The notes: generated by a model from the sequence alone, not told the origin. Numbered from the stretch's first letter, positions 1 to 12,124 are shown. The stretch is DNA of 64,000 nucleotides from Leptasterias polaris (GCA_037783415.1 JAZGTN010000087.1:620001-684000); one strand, 5' to 3'. Program-made: numbers and translations.

Positions 1-342
1 TTATTACCCAAATTATTGGGCTATTTATTTCATTCCTCAAACCATCTCAGCTCCCTAGGGAGTATATATAGCCTGTTTTGCCAAGTACATGTATGTAGCG
101 CATCAAGCTAAATCAATCACAATAACCATCTCTGCCCTCACAGGTATCAATTTTCTCCTGGGTGAAAATAAGCAATAAGCAATTATGTATCAGTCAAGCC
201 TCTTGCTGAAAGACACCAGTGTCATGACCGAGATTTGAACTCACACAGTGATGACCTAACAACCAAAACTTGAATCCTATTTTACCAACAATTGAGTCTA
301 GGACACTAGAGCACTATCACTAACTGGGCCATGACAGGCCCT
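1..342 (-). mobile_element. tRNA-derived SINE-like copy
   Basis: Read on the minus strand, an A-box-like motif (complement of 320-331) is followed by a B-box-like GAGTTCAAATCTC (complement of 230-242). A long body then ends in an AT-rich tail at the window edge. This order resembles a tRNA-derived SINE. The A-to-B spacing, about 80 nt, is longer than in a tRNA, so the head is diverged or carries an insertion. The tail runs into the window start, so the 3' end may be cut off. Confidence 0.45.
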
Positions 343-526
343 ACAAAAGCTGTCAAGTTTTAAAAAGCATGACTTGATCTATGGTTACAGTAAAATCATT
401 AGATAAATTGCGAATGTTTTGAAGCTCAAGTTGAAGCGATTATCTTAGTTTGTTATATTTAATATGTTTCCTAATTATAGTTTATGCCGTTCCACAAACT
501 ATACAAACCGATAAAGTTTGAAAATA

Positions 527-640
527 TATTAGCTGTCGCAACTGCTTACCAACCTTCTTAATCTTAGGCATTTAGCCTTAGAAAAAGACTCTGCTAGGGT
601 TGAAACATCAGGCCATTAACTATTTTTTGCAGAATAGAGT
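527..640 (+). repeat. dispersed repeat fragment shared with 31.3-31.9 kb
   Basis: The stretch contains GACTCTGCTAGGGTTGAAAC followed by a TCAGGCCA-type end. The same string, slightly changed, closes both arms of the foldback repeat at 31344-31920. The shared context TTAGCTG..GCAA..CTGCTTACCAACC also precedes the copy near 31300. It is a decayed fragment of that interspersed family, with no coding capacity visible. Confidence 0.5.
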
Positions 641-727
641 TGGGATAACCTTAATTTCTCTTTTTGAGTAAGGGACTGTTACAACACATGTACTATAATT
701 TGGTTTTTACCCTTACACAGATGTGTG

Positions 728-1110
728 TTAAAGGCACTGAACACGTTTGGTAATTGTCAAAGACCAGTATTGTCACTCGGTGTATCCCAACATATGCATA
801 AAATAGCAAACCTGTGAAAATTTGGGCTGAATTAGTCATCGAAGTTGTAAGAAAATAATGAAAGAAAATACACCCGTGTTGCACAATTTGTGTGCTTTCA
901 GATGCCAATAAAAGACTTCATGCATGAACTTATGAAGTCTTTTATTATTTTAGTGAGAAATTACCTCTTTCTCAAAAACTACGTTACTTCAGAGGGAGTC
1001 GTTTCTCGCAATGTTTTATACTATCAACAGCTCTCCTTTGCTCGTTTGCCAAGTAAGTTTTTTATGCTAAATTATTTTGGGGAATTACCAAACGTGTTCA
1101 GTGCCTTTAA
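728..1110. mobile_element. MITE with perfect TIRs and TTAA ends
   Basis: 728-755 and 1083-1110 are perfect 28-bp inverted repeats, and both outer ends are TTAA. TTAA is the target of piggyBac-type transposases, so this 383-bp element may be a non-autonomous piggyBac-mobilised MITE. Because TTAA is palindromic, it cannot be separated from the terminal repeat itself. The centre has a second perfect 15-bp hairpin (907-921 with 932-946). No transposase coding is present; the short ORFs across it are incidental. Confidence 0.85.
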
Positions 1111-1378
1111 GCACTGGATACTCAGTACTTACCAGAGTTCTGTGAAATTGTGTAGTTTGAGTGTAATTTTATGACAGAACACATGTGTGCACTACTTTGT
1201 GGAACCAAATTTTTGACTCCACAAAATGGTGGACCCTAATCTAATATTTAAACTAATATTAGTTTAGTTTACTCAGGGTCCTTTCTGTAGAGTCTATGGT
1301 TTAATTAAGTAATTAGTAAGTATGATGATCATAAGTATGACGTCAAAACCTGCCAGGTATACTGGGCCATCATTCAAG

Positions 1379-1456
1379 TAGTTGCGATAATCGTAACCCT
1401 CCTCCCGATCGGTCTGCGACCTTCGGGAGGATGGAGGGTTACGATTATCGCAACTA
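1379..1456. mobile_element. 78-bp palindromic insertion with 9-bp target duplication
   Basis: The outer 24 bases of each end (1379-1402 and 1433-1456) are perfect inverted repeats beginning TAGTTGCGATAATCG. The centre adds a shorter CTCCCGA/TCGGGAG stem. TCATTCAAG occurs directly on both sides (1370-1378 and 1457-1465), as expected of a 9-bp target-site duplication. It cannot encode anything and must have been moved in trans. The TAG...CTA ends and 9-bp duplication are shared with the element at 18281-18390. Confidence 0.8.
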
Positions 1457-2844
1457 TCATTCAAGGCAAACAGATATGACATACACTGTATGTATAAATA
1501 ACTAGACAAGTGACATATGAGAATATGCATGGAGGAAAGAACTATTTGAATTGTAATTTAATTAATAGGCCTATACCATAACTAAAATCGGTGCTGAATT
1601 GTCTACCATGGCCAAAAGTAATGGCATGATGATGATGACGATGATGGTTAACGTTAATGCTTTTCATCAGGTCAGCCTTGTTGTTAGAGCTTGTTGAGGA
1701 ACTCGTCGTTGTTGATCTCATATTAGCAATGCCAGAGAGCACCGACAATCCATGTCTCGAGTTTAACCTTGTTGGTATTACCAGAGAGGTCCATGATTTG
1801 GCCACCATTCTGTACTACTTTTTGTTCCAAAGACTTATTTGAATGAGTGTGACGAATCCAGTGTGTGACACTGACATGACACCGCCCGGCGGTCGGAGAT
1901 CCACACACACACACGTCACACAGACACTAGCAAGCTGAGGGAGGTTTATTCAAAAGAGGGCGCTGTCCAAAGAAATTTGTACACAGTTTTCGCCATACCA
2001 CTACAATCGAGAGGAGAGGGAATTTATAAACCACAAGGGAAGTTGAATCAGTAAACTTTAAATAATTGCGTTGAACAAAGACAAATCGATGAGAGCGGGA
2101 CTTAACTTGCGATCAGCATCCGATTCCGGCAAACGTGTGTGGCAGGCAGCACAGGAGATTCTGTCCCCTAAAAACAAGGAGAACGCTAGTCGCTAGCGAA
2201 ACTGTGTATCGATACAAAATTATTCTGATTGCGCCCTCTTTTGAATCGGAACATACCCTCGTTTTAATTTGGATCCAGCCTATCCATGTTTTGTTAATGC
2301 CATATTATTATTATGGGGAACAGAATCTCCGGCAGGACTAGTAAGTATGTAGTACAGTATGTAGAGGGAAATTCCAGTCGGTAGAGTACTCTACACTGTA
2401 CAGTACTAATAGTACTTAGTAGCAATAAGTATTAGTAGGACGCCGGCAGCCCATGTGACTGCTCAGTTGTTGTAAACAACAGGGGCAGCAGCGAGTGACG
2501 GACGGCTTTGCTCTCTCCTCTTCGTTCATCATCGGTGGTCCCTCAGCGCCCTAGCCTAGTCATCCAGCGGAGACCGGTGGGGCCGAGGAGTGAGACACAC
2601 CATCCATGGAGCTACCTCCATCCATCCATGGACACACTGGGGACAAAATTGCATTACCATTCCAATAAATGTTGACGTCCTATCCCACCCCCCCCCCCCC
2701 CCCCCCACCTCCTGTGCCCCACTGGTCGACAGCCCGAACATAATTACATGCTCCAAATTGTAAGTAACATAACAATCTATCATTCAACAATACAATGAAT
2801 ATCAATATTTTTTACTAGGCTAATTAGTACAGTCGTAGGACTTC
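1457..2844. other. non-coding, no gene recognised
   Basis: I see no gene here. The stretch has a short CA run near 1900-1915, an imperfect inverted-repeat pair (1948-1963 with 2231-2246) and a poly-C run near 2690-2706. The short ORFs lack recognisable domains. Confidence 0.5.
1948..2246. repeat. possible short inverted-repeat element
   Basis: ATTCAAAAGAGGGCGC at 1948-1963 is an exact inverse of 2231-2246, and weaker complementarity continues inward for about 20 more bases. This could be the termini of a roughly 300-bp MITE. No target duplication is clear, so it remains a candidate. Confidence 0.3.
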
Positions 2845-2975
2845 TATACCCATTAACTTGGGCGCTGTACTCCTTTTTCGAAATTTTGACATCATCGGTC
2901 GTATCTACTCCTTTTTCGAAATTTTGACATCATCGGTCGTATCTAGCTAGTACAGCGCCCCAGTTATTGGGTCTA
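2845..2975. mobile_element. diverged copy of the TAGACCCAGT micro-palindrome family
   Basis: The ends (TATACCCATTAACTTGGGCG and the complement of CGCCCCAGTTATTGGGTCTA) match the termini of the 110-bp element at 18281-18390. The interior differs: instead of the inverse arm it holds a direct 38-bp tandem duplication (2868-2905 and 2906-2943). No target duplication remains. It is an older, rearranged copy. Confidence 0.75.
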
Positions 2976-3128
2976 GTCCTGTATATGACTCTACACTACG
3001 AGGCGACCATGAAATCGAGGCAAATCTTTTACCTCACTGTGACTGCGCGCGATGTAAACACTAGAATCCTAGATACAATTTTTTAGTTTTAACTTGCCAA
3101 ACATCGAGTCTCCTCCCTTACAAAAATG

Positions 3129-3712
3129 TCCCATGGGTTTCCCATGGGATTCCCATGGGATCCCATGGGATCCCATGGGAATCCCATGGGAATCAGATTT
3201 GTTCCCATTGAGTCATTGGTGTTCCCATGGGAATCCCATGGGAACACCATGGGAACACCATGGGTTCTGATTTGTTCCCATTGAGTCATTGGTGTTCCCC
3301 ATGGGAATCCCATGGGAACACCATGGGTTCTGATTTGTTCCCATTGAGTAATTGTTGTTCCCATGGGAACACCATGGGAACACCATGGGTTCTGATTTGT
3401 TCCCATTGAGTCATTGGTGTTCCCATGGGAATCCCATGGGAACACCATGGGTTCTGATTTGTTTCCATTGAGTAATTGTTGTTCCCATGGGAACACCATG
3501 GGAACACCATGGGAACACCATAATTGGTTCTGATTTGTTCCCATTGAGTCATTGGTGTTCCCATGGGGATCATTGGTGTTCCCATGGGGATCCCATGGGA
3601 TTCTGATCTGTTCCCATTGAACCCCATACCCCATGGTGTTTCACATGGGAATCACATTGGAACACCATGGGTTCTGATTTGTTCCATTGAGTCATTGGTG
3701 TTCCCATGGGAT
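3129..3712. repeat. CCATGGG-rich tandem array 1
   Basis: Dense 11-12 bp units centred on the palindrome CCCATGGG are organised into longer blocks of roughly 60-75 bp. Each block contains a spacer such as TTCTGATTTGTTCCCATTGA. The long ORFs across it on both strands (rich in MG, HG, FPW) are products of the repeat, not a protein. The left edge resembles, in inverted orientation, the right edge of the array at 6792-7357. Confidence 0.9.
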
Positions 3713-6700
3713 CCTGAGTTTTAGTTTTACTATTCAAAGTAACTTGTCATTAAGACTGAGGAGGTATACATACTAGTATGAGTAAAAGAAAAAATAATCT
3801 GAAAAATTGTTAGACACATGGATATGTAGGCCTACTTATGCCATAGTATGCAGTCACTGCATATTCAAAGCAGTAAAAGGACTGCACAAGTTTATTTAAC
3901 ACAAATATAGCACAGCCCTGCCGCTTGGTGGCGCTATGCTACATGTATCTTTGATTAAGATCAGCCCCCTGACTTCGCGTATGTAAATTGCAAACCTATG
4001 TGGTTAGAGCCCCTTCTCTTCCACAATGAGTCATCAGTTTGAAATGAAACTGAACATTACAATACAACCGACGTTTGCCGTCCGACTTGTTAGTGTAAAT
4101 TATTAAAGCTTCCCATTTTTAAGTAGGACTAGGAGGTTTTTGAGGGCAATTTCATTTTAAAAGCTGATAGTTGGAAACTGAAATGCTGATGTGAATGTGA
4201 ATGCAGATGTGAATTTTACAGTGAAACTCAAGAACAAGAAAGAATCATCAGTGATCAGCATCAGACATCGTTGGTGATCGTTGGCACGTTGTTGTGCTTG
4301 CCTGTGCCCTGTGTAGCTATCGCAAAGGGTTCGCGTTTAAGACATTTGCTATTCTGCCACCACACAAATTCGGGAAAATATATTGAAGCGGTGTGGGAAT
4401 ACTTTCAATCACATTTTAACAAAACATTCAAGGATTACTCTAGAATGTCTATATTTTGTAATTTAGGTCGATTTACTCACTTTTGTGGCATCAAACCATT
4501 GATTTCACGCCCGTTTTGAGAACCCCAACTTTCCGTGATCACGCGCTGGAAGTCGCCATTTTGGAAAATATTGCCCCTGATCGGGTAAAAACTTTTAAGT
4601 CATTTTGATGTTATATCGCCCTCTTGGGGCATGTAATGACCATGTTTTGCATACTATTGTAATCAGCAGACATCACTTCATGTAAATGGACATCGCCACG
4701 AAATTTTGAGAACTGTAAGTTGCCAAAAAATGTGTTTTTTTTACACTTAATGACAATTAAGCTCCCATTTTTTGGTTAAAAAGCAGTGTTACCAGGAAAT
4801 TGCTCAGGGAACATTCAAATTTCAGCTATAAATGAATTCTTTGAACAGTTTTGTGCCTAGTTCGTATCATTTTAATGAGTAAATCCATGCCGCATAGCCC
4901 CGCAAGGAGCAAAAGCAAGCCTGTGTCAGGCCTGATTTTGGTGCAATCTGGCTCCTTGAGTACAGACTGACTGCATGAGTGGGCGTGGCACATGTTGAAC
5001 TCATTTTGAGTAGTACTAACATGTGTGTTATTGATAATAAAGTAATGATTAATTTTACATTTCCAATTACAAGTACTGAAATGGGTTATAAGTTCATTTT
5101 GTCCAATCAACCTAGTAACTTAGATGAGAAGTATGATAAGAAAAGTATGAAAATACATAACTTCTAAAATGCAAATGTACGTTTTCATCTTGAACAGAGC
5201 TTTTGAATTGTTTAAGTGGGTTGTGTTTCACATGGCATAACTTCTTTTAAGAATAACCAATTTAATGTTGTTTTTACTAATGTGTTGCCCAAACCAAGAG
5301 GATTAATTTATTACACAATAATTGCAATCATGGTGACTGTATGTGAGAAATATGAGGTAATCAATTGTACAAGTACAAAATTACACCTCTTTAAAAATAT
5401 GCGGCAGAAGAGTTCTGGTATTAAGTGTCCCTTTAAGAGCCATATCTTCATTAATCTTGGTCCGATTTTAATTTGCTTTTCACCATTGCTCTTGTCTTGA
5501 AAAGACCTTTCCAATGATGTATAGTTTATCTATATTGAAAAAAAATAAAAATATCAGGTAATATAGCTACCCTGTGTTGTGTGATCAGAACTAAAATAGC
5601 ATGATTTGGTAAGTGTTTTGTTTAAAACGTGATTTTAAGTATAGTTTAAGTTTTCTTGTAACAATGTGCATGTACAACTACAACAAGTACTTTTGGTATG
5701 TCAGGTTGGTGTATGTAATGTAGGGGGATGGTTGTATAGTGTCAGACTGTTTTTCAAAATGTTGACATCTGCGGCGGTCGTCCTAGCGATCCCCAGCAAA
5801 AAACACTTGTACAAATGGTACGATGGAAAACTTCAATTTACTAGATTTTTTTTAAACATCCAGCTACAAAAAATGTCCCAACCAAATGACAAAAAGACCC
5901 AACAAAATAGCTTTAAAAAACGCCGACTGGCTTCTCGATATGTCAAAGATGCAAAATCAGGCATTGTTTGTAAATTGTTGTACTCACGAATTGATAGATT
6001 TTAAGTCAACGATCGGTTAAACCCCATCCATCGCAATCCACGTCTAAGAACACTCTCGTAATTAAACGGGTGCACTGCGTAGTGGCAGTGCATCAGTAGC
6101 TGGGTCTATAAACGTGTACCCAATTCAAATCGTACCCAGGTTACCTCGTACCCAAGTCAAATCGGTTGTAACTACCTAGTTGTCTAAAACCCCTTAACTG
6201 ATTAGCGCAAAATTTAAAATTTTTGACTGCCATAGTTAAAATTAATTATATTTAATAACTTCATGGTCACATGGTTTGGGCATGGTACTGATTTAAGTTA
6301 TGCTGCCATGTCTGTACCATCGCAGACTATAGTTTTGGCAAATGTTTTTATTTTTCTTACAAATATATTTCCTATTTCTTCCTTTACAGTTCTTTGTGCT
6401 TCTCTCTCTGAGGAATGTGACTAAATCATCACCACCATCAACAGAAGCCCAGCAATGGAGCATGGTGGCATTTCTCACAAGACCAGCATTGGGTTTGGGC
6501 TACTTGCCTAAGATAAACATTCCAAAAAGAGATTAATCCTGTGGTGTTGCAACTTCCACAACTTACTGTCCTCTTCAATCACCATTATAATAAAACTAGT
6601 TTTTCCTAAGTTTAAAACGTAAATAAAACTGCAGTACAATTGCCCTTATATTATAGTAAAATGAGATTGAAAACACATTATAGTAAAATGAGATTGAAAA

Positions 6701-6791
6701 CAGTTTTTTAACTTATTTGTTTCATAGTATTACTACAAAATTATTTTGCATAGTAAAACTATGGCAAATCGGCCAAAACACTAAATTCCTG
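3713..6791. other. non-coding, no gene recognised
   Basis: I found no domain-bearing ORF on either strand in these 3 kb. There is a small direct duplication of about 26 bp (roughly 6650-6702, repeated ATAGTAAAATGAGATTGAAA). The longest ORF, 112 codons at 5666-6004, has low-complexity composition and no recognised motif. Confidence 0.5.
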
Positions 6792-7357
6792 CATGGGACC
6801 CCATGGGATCCTTCATGGGATCCCCATGGGATCCTTCATGGGATCCCCATGGGATCCTTCATGGGATCCCCATGGATCCTCTATGGGACCCCATGGGATC
6901 CCCATGGGATCCCCATGGGATCCTTCATGGGATCCTTCATGGGATCCCCATGGGATCCTTCATGGGATCCCCATGGATCCTCTATGGGATCCCCATGGGA
7001 TCCCCATGGGATCCTTCATGGGATCCCCATGGGATCCTTCATGGGATCCTTCATGGGATCCCATGGGATCCTTCATGGGATCCCCATGGATCCTCTATGG
7101 GACCCCATGGGATCCCCATGGGATCCTTCATGGGATCCCCATGGGATCCTTCATGGGATCCTTCATGGGTTCCCCATGGGGATCCCCATGGGATCCCCAT
7201 GGATCCTCTATGGGACCCCATGGGATCCTCCATGGGACCCCATGGGATATTTTTAAGATTTCCCATGGGATACCCCATGGGTATTCCCATGGGTTCACCA
7301 TGCCCAATTCACCATGAGAATCCCATGGGAAAATTTCCCATGGGATTCCCATGGGAC
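6792..7357. repeat. CCATGGGATCC tandem array 2
   Basis: Regular 12-bp units alternate CATGGGATCCTT, CATGGGATCCCC and CATGGATCCTCT. Because 12 is a multiple of three, all frames stay open and give apparent proteins of 170-190 residues; these are artefacts. The right edge (near 7340-7375, ATGGGACATTTCTGTAAGGG) is the inverse of the left edge of array 1 (near 3108-3137), so the two arrays probably belong to one repeat family. Confidence 0.9.
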
Positions 7358-8000
7358 ATTTCTGTAAGGGCTCTCCTTTGACCAAAACTTAGAAGTTGTG
7401 GAAGGCTCCACTGCACTGGTTAGTTGCACTTGTAAATGCGAAAAGTTCTGGTATTTTAGGCATTTCTACAAGGTACAAAAATATGTCATACTGTCGGGGC
7501 CATAAACAAAATTATGCCCACCGAAAAAGTTTCATCAAACACTTTTTCAATTCATGTGACAATACAATAATATATGAGGTTTACACAATTTTTTCTCCAG
7601 ACTATTATATAAGGCACATGGCTTCTTTAGGCCTCTGTATTTTTCCCCCAGAATGCTCAGCTGAATGTTGAGTCACATCAAAATTCAAACATCGGCTTGT
7701 GGATTCAATTATCACTGTTTATTTGTAGTTGAATTGTTTTTGAAATAATTTTTTCTGAGACTGTTTGCCAATTAAACTTTAACATTTGAATCGTAAGTTT
7801 AGTTAATGAGTAATTAACTTTTTAATGCAATTTTGCCCCATCGTGCAAACGAGGTCTGTGTGCTGCGCATCTTGACAAACCACAGTGTACTCGATTTTGG
7901 CACCGTGCCAGCGCTATGTATACTTCAATGAAAAAATGGCAAATCAAAATCTGCCGTTTGTGAAAACTCAAAATTGAATTTTTGTGTTATATGGTACTTT
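7358..8000. other. non-coding, no gene recognised
   Basis: AT-rich sequence without recognised domains between the CCATGG array and the first satellite units. The 91-codon ORF at 7396-7671 has no family signature. Confidence 0.5.
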
Positions 8001-8063
8001 TAGTTTTTACAGTGGTGGTGTCTGTCTTCCACATTGGTAGTGTCTGTCTTTCACAGTGGTAGT
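8001..8063 (+). repeat. 22-bp satellite, left remnant
   Basis: About three diverged units of the same 22-bp repeat that fills 16190-17540 (TCTTTCACAGTGGTAGTGT...). Homology stops exactly after GTAGT at 8063 and resumes with GTAGT at 16190. The composite retroelement between them therefore splits one array. Confidence 0.85.
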
Positions 8064-8683
8064 TGGATCATCGAAGTGTAAACAACTTGACAACTCGGAG
8101 TCAGAAGAGATCTTGCATATCGTATTAACTGGTTTATTATTCGAACTGTAAACAAACAAAGCGGATACAACGTTAAGTAAGCTATCTTGAAAATATGTGA
8201 ATAAACGGAAACAACCTAATTGTTGTGAAGAATCTCTATTAAAAGTCATTTCCAACACATCTAACCAAACTCTTTAACATTAAGGATGGCTGCAAGAATA
8301 CAGAGGAATTCTTACCTAAATTCGGTGCAATACAAACGGTCAGAAAAGTCACCAAAAGACTACATATTTCCAGTCACTAGTTCCGTTAAATGTTCAGACA
8401 CAGTAAAAATGCACATAACTTCCTTAAATTAACACTAACAATACACTTACTTCTTTGGCAAGTCTCTTCCACAAAGAGCCGAGCATTGTATCCTTTTGCA
8501 TCCAACCTAAATACTTAAAAACATGTTATTTTCGCCCAAACTGGCTACAAACAAAGCATAACTTCATCAAAACATGGTTGAACTGATTTATAAGTGACAT
8601 GTGAGAAAGGACTAACTAAATGTGAATGGTTGAGGGCGCTCTTCAGAATCTGGTCTTGTCAGGCAACTCTGTTCAACAGAACA
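8064..8683 (-). repeat. 3' LTR of the BEL/Pao fragment
   Basis: On the minus strand it starts TGTTCTGTTGAACAGAG directly after a purine-rich tract (complement of 8684-8697) and ends ...CGATGATCCA at the satellite border. The TG...CA ends and the polypurine tract support a 620-bp LTR. There is no second copy to confirm the ends, but the left end coincides exactly with loss of satellite homology. Confidence 0.7.
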
Positions 8684-8696
8684 TCCTCCGCCCCGC

Positions 8697-11600
8697 CTAC
8701 ATGTAGTGCTCGTCTCCATATCCCTCTGCAGGATAGAGGACCGCTACTTTGGTGATCGGTCTGACATACTGTCCAGTAGGCGTACGTACTTTGATGTTCC
8801 GAACTCGCCCATCTGGTCCCGGGTAGACTTCCAAGATTCTGCCGATGTGCCACTTGCCGCGGATGGCGTTCTGGTCAGCCACTGTCACGATGTCGTTCAC
8901 TCGAACATTGCGCCTCTCTGTCTGCCACTTCTTGCGCGGGACCAACAGTGGTACATTAGCACGTCTCAGATCCAACGTCGCCAGAATGAATCCACGATCT
9001 TCTGTACAAACTCTACTCGATGCCTTGGATTCTTCGTATTTCGAAACGGACCTTGGGGTACCTCAGAGGAAGACCTTCCAAGCAGGATGTCGTTTGGGCA
9101 GAGGTAAGACCCATCATCTGGGTCGTTCGGGATTCTTCCAATTGGTCGCTGATTGATGAGATTGGCCACTTCCAGCAGAACTGTGTAGAGCTCAAAGGGT
9201 GTTAGCACTTGGGTTCCAACTGCGTGTTTCAAAGCAGATTTGCAGCTTTTCACGAGTGCCTCTGCGCAGCCATTCTGGTGTGGGGCTGCCGGTGAGATGA
9301 ACTTCCACTCCATCTGTTTTTCTGCACAGAACTGCTGAAGGTCTTTGGCATTCCACCCCTTTATCATCTTGCGAAGCTCTCGCTCAGCTCCTACAAGCTG
9401 GTGCCATTGTCACTTATCATTAGTGCTGGATAGCCTCGGATGGAAAAGAATCTTCGCAACACTTGCATGTACTCCATGGTGGAATAGTCAACAGCTAGCT
9501 CCAAGTGGACTACCCTCGTGTTTAGGCATGTGAAGATTACTCCATAGTGTTTGGAGGTCTTGTTGCGCCCGATCTTCACCTGGTACGGCCCGAAGTAGTC
9601 ACATGATGTGAAATGAAATGGTGGTGTGTATGGTGCCAACCTCTGCTTCGGCAAGTCGGCCATAATTTGTGATTCCACCTTGTGGTCTGTTTCTCTGCAG
9701 ACTACACACCTGAACTTGACCGCCTTGGCAAGGATGTGGGCTTTCAGGATCCAGTACAATCGTCTTTTCCTCGCTACTGTGGTTGCGACACCAGTATGCC
9801 CATACTGGTGCATGTGACGCATGATCAGACGTGATACGTGGTGGTTGTTAGGCAGGAGGGCTGGATGCTTCGATTCATACGACATTGATGATTCCTTTAC
9901 TTGACCTCCCACCCTCACTACTCCATCTGATTCTACAAATGGACTCAGTGTTTTGAATTCTCCCCTGGCGAGGCGGTCATGGAGGCTGTTCTGTGCATTC
10001 TTGATCCAATACTTTTCTGCCTCTTGGAGCTCCTGTGGTGACAGCGGACCACCTTTGGCTGTCATTCCATTTTGTCGTTTAGCACGCAAGTTCCAGACAA
10101 ATCTCAGAGTGTAGGCTGTCACTCTGATCAGCTTTCTCCAGGAGGAAATCTTGCTGCAATCAATCACGTCTGGTCTCATCTGTGTCAAAAAGACATTTTG
10201 TGTCTTTCGTTGTTCTCTTTCTACCTCAGTTCGGTCTACGATGGAAGCATCTTGGGGCCAGTCCTCCTCGGGTTGATACAGGAAGTCTGGGCCATGTTGC
10301 CATCTCTCGGACAGTCGCTTGACGGATATGCCACGAGACACATCTACGGCTACATTGAACTCCCCTGGGATGTGTCTCCACTGTGATGGATCAGATATAC
10401 TCTGGATTTCCCCAACTCGATTGGACACGAATGGCTTGAAACCTCGTGCTGTGCTATGTATCCACGCTAACGCAATCGTGCTGTCAGAAAAAAAGATTGT
10501 CTTGTCTATCTGAAGTCTAGTTTCCTCGGTGATGGTCGTGTACAGACGGGCAGCAACTACTGCTGCTTGTAGCTCCAGGCGGGGTATGGTCAGCTTTTTC
10601 AAGAGTGCAACTCTTGACTTTGCAGCGATGAATCGGACATCGTATCTACCATCACTCCGCATCCATCTAGCGTAAGTACAAGCACCAAATGCGTCTTCTG
10701 ATGCGTCTGAGAAAATACAGAGTGTCGGATTTCCGACGGCACCAAAAGGGGGTGAGTGATCTCTGGAAATGCACATCATTTAGCTCCTCCATCTCTTCAA
10801 ACAGTTGGATCCACACGGTTTGCTCGGCCAATGAGAGTTCTTGATCCCAGTCGAGTCCCCTTTGCCAAAGTCTCTGCATACCAACTTTTGCTCGTATTAC
10901 GAATGGTGCAGCAAATCCAATCAGGTCAAAAACTCCGGCAACTTGACTCAGGACACTACGTTTCGTGAGTTTTATCTTGGGTCCTCCAGCTTCTGTAGAC
11001 AAATATTTGTCTAAGTCCAGGGTAGTTTTGTAGGACAGGTCGTCGTCTTTAGGGTTCCAAACTGCCCCTAAAACTTTCTCTTGTGTCGGGTCCTGACTGG
11101 GTTTCAGCTCATGGCGATCATGGTTAGCAGGGTCTCCTGTTAGTGGCTTGTTGGACAGCCAGCCTTTCACCTTAAATCCTCCCTTGCTAAGTATGATGTC
11201 GAGGGCACTTGTCAACTTTAGTGCATCTTCTATTGTGGGGACAGAATCACAGATGTCATCCATGTAAGTGTTCTCCTCCAACACCCGAGCCGCCTCTGGA
11301 AACTTACTTTTTCCTTCTTCAGCTGTTTTTCTCAATGCTGTTTGTGCCATAGCCGGTGCAGGTTTGTCTCCGAATGTGAGGACAGTTTTGAAGTAGACGT
11401 CTGGCTGTTGATCTGTCTTCATGTCTCTCCAAAGGAACCGGTGAACATGCTGATCTCTCTCGGGTATTAGAATTCTGTGGTACATTTTTGAGATGTCACC
11501 GATGACAGCTATCTTATTCTCTCGAAATCTCAGGATCACCCCAAACAGGCTGTTCAGTAGGTCGGGCTTTTTCATCCAGTAGTCATTTAAATGATGCCCT

Positions 11601-12112
11601 TGATATGTTGCCGATGTATTGAACACTATGCGTAGTGGGGTGCTTTTACTGTCCGGCTTTAGGACTGCATGGTGAGCGATATAGTGGACTGGACCAGTGT
11701 AGGACTGCAACTCCTCTTCAGTTAGCTTTCTGGCAAACTGCATCGCTGTCATCTCTTGTATCTGTTTATCGTAGGCACTGGCATGATCAGCATTCTTCAT
11801 ATGTCGGCGTTCTGTCGATTCTAGTTTTCGTTCTGCTTGTATTATTTTATTATTTGGAAGTAGATTTGGATCTCGTTTCCACTGGTATGTCATGATCCAC
11901 TGGTTGCCAATCTTGGTACAGTTTTGCTCAATGACTCTCGCCTCCTCCACCTCAGCAAGGCTCATCTGTTGTGGTTTACAGCTGCATGTGTTTGGTCTAA
12001 CTCCCATGGCTTCAGTTGTCGAAAAATCTGCTAAATCAACTGGTGTCGACAACTTCACATGCAATACTCGGCTCGTTAGCATTGGTTCCTCAGGGATTGC
12101 TCCGAAAATCAC
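8697..12112 (-). pseudogene. BEL/Pao pol, 5'-truncated and frameshifted
   Basis: Four overlapping reading frames together encode a BEL/Pao pol. In order they are reverse transcriptase (10667-12112, active-site YMDD), RNase H (SDASEDAFGA near 10700), an integrase zinc region and catalytic core (9391-10650, with FTSCDYFGPY and ISDNG), the integrase glutamate region (HQNGCAEA near 9270) and the C-terminal DUF5641-type domain (8697-8975). Frame breaks lie near 10750, 9380 and 8970. A stop at 12113-12115 marks the truncation; gag, protease and the 5' LTR are missing. It would be inactive. Confidence 0.9.
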
Positions 12113-12124
12113 TCAACCCAGTGA

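Noticed and set aside
3089..3634. Long ORFs on both strands with MG, HG and FPW repeats
   Set aside because: They are the translation of the CCATGGG tandem array; several frames on both strands are open over the same bases.
5666..6004. 112-residue ORF
   Set aside because: AT-rich sequence with a lysine-rich, low-complexity product and no domain.
6717..7381. Three overlapping plus-strand ORFs of 170-190 residues
   Set aside because: The 12-bp repeat period keeps every frame open; composition is pure repeat.
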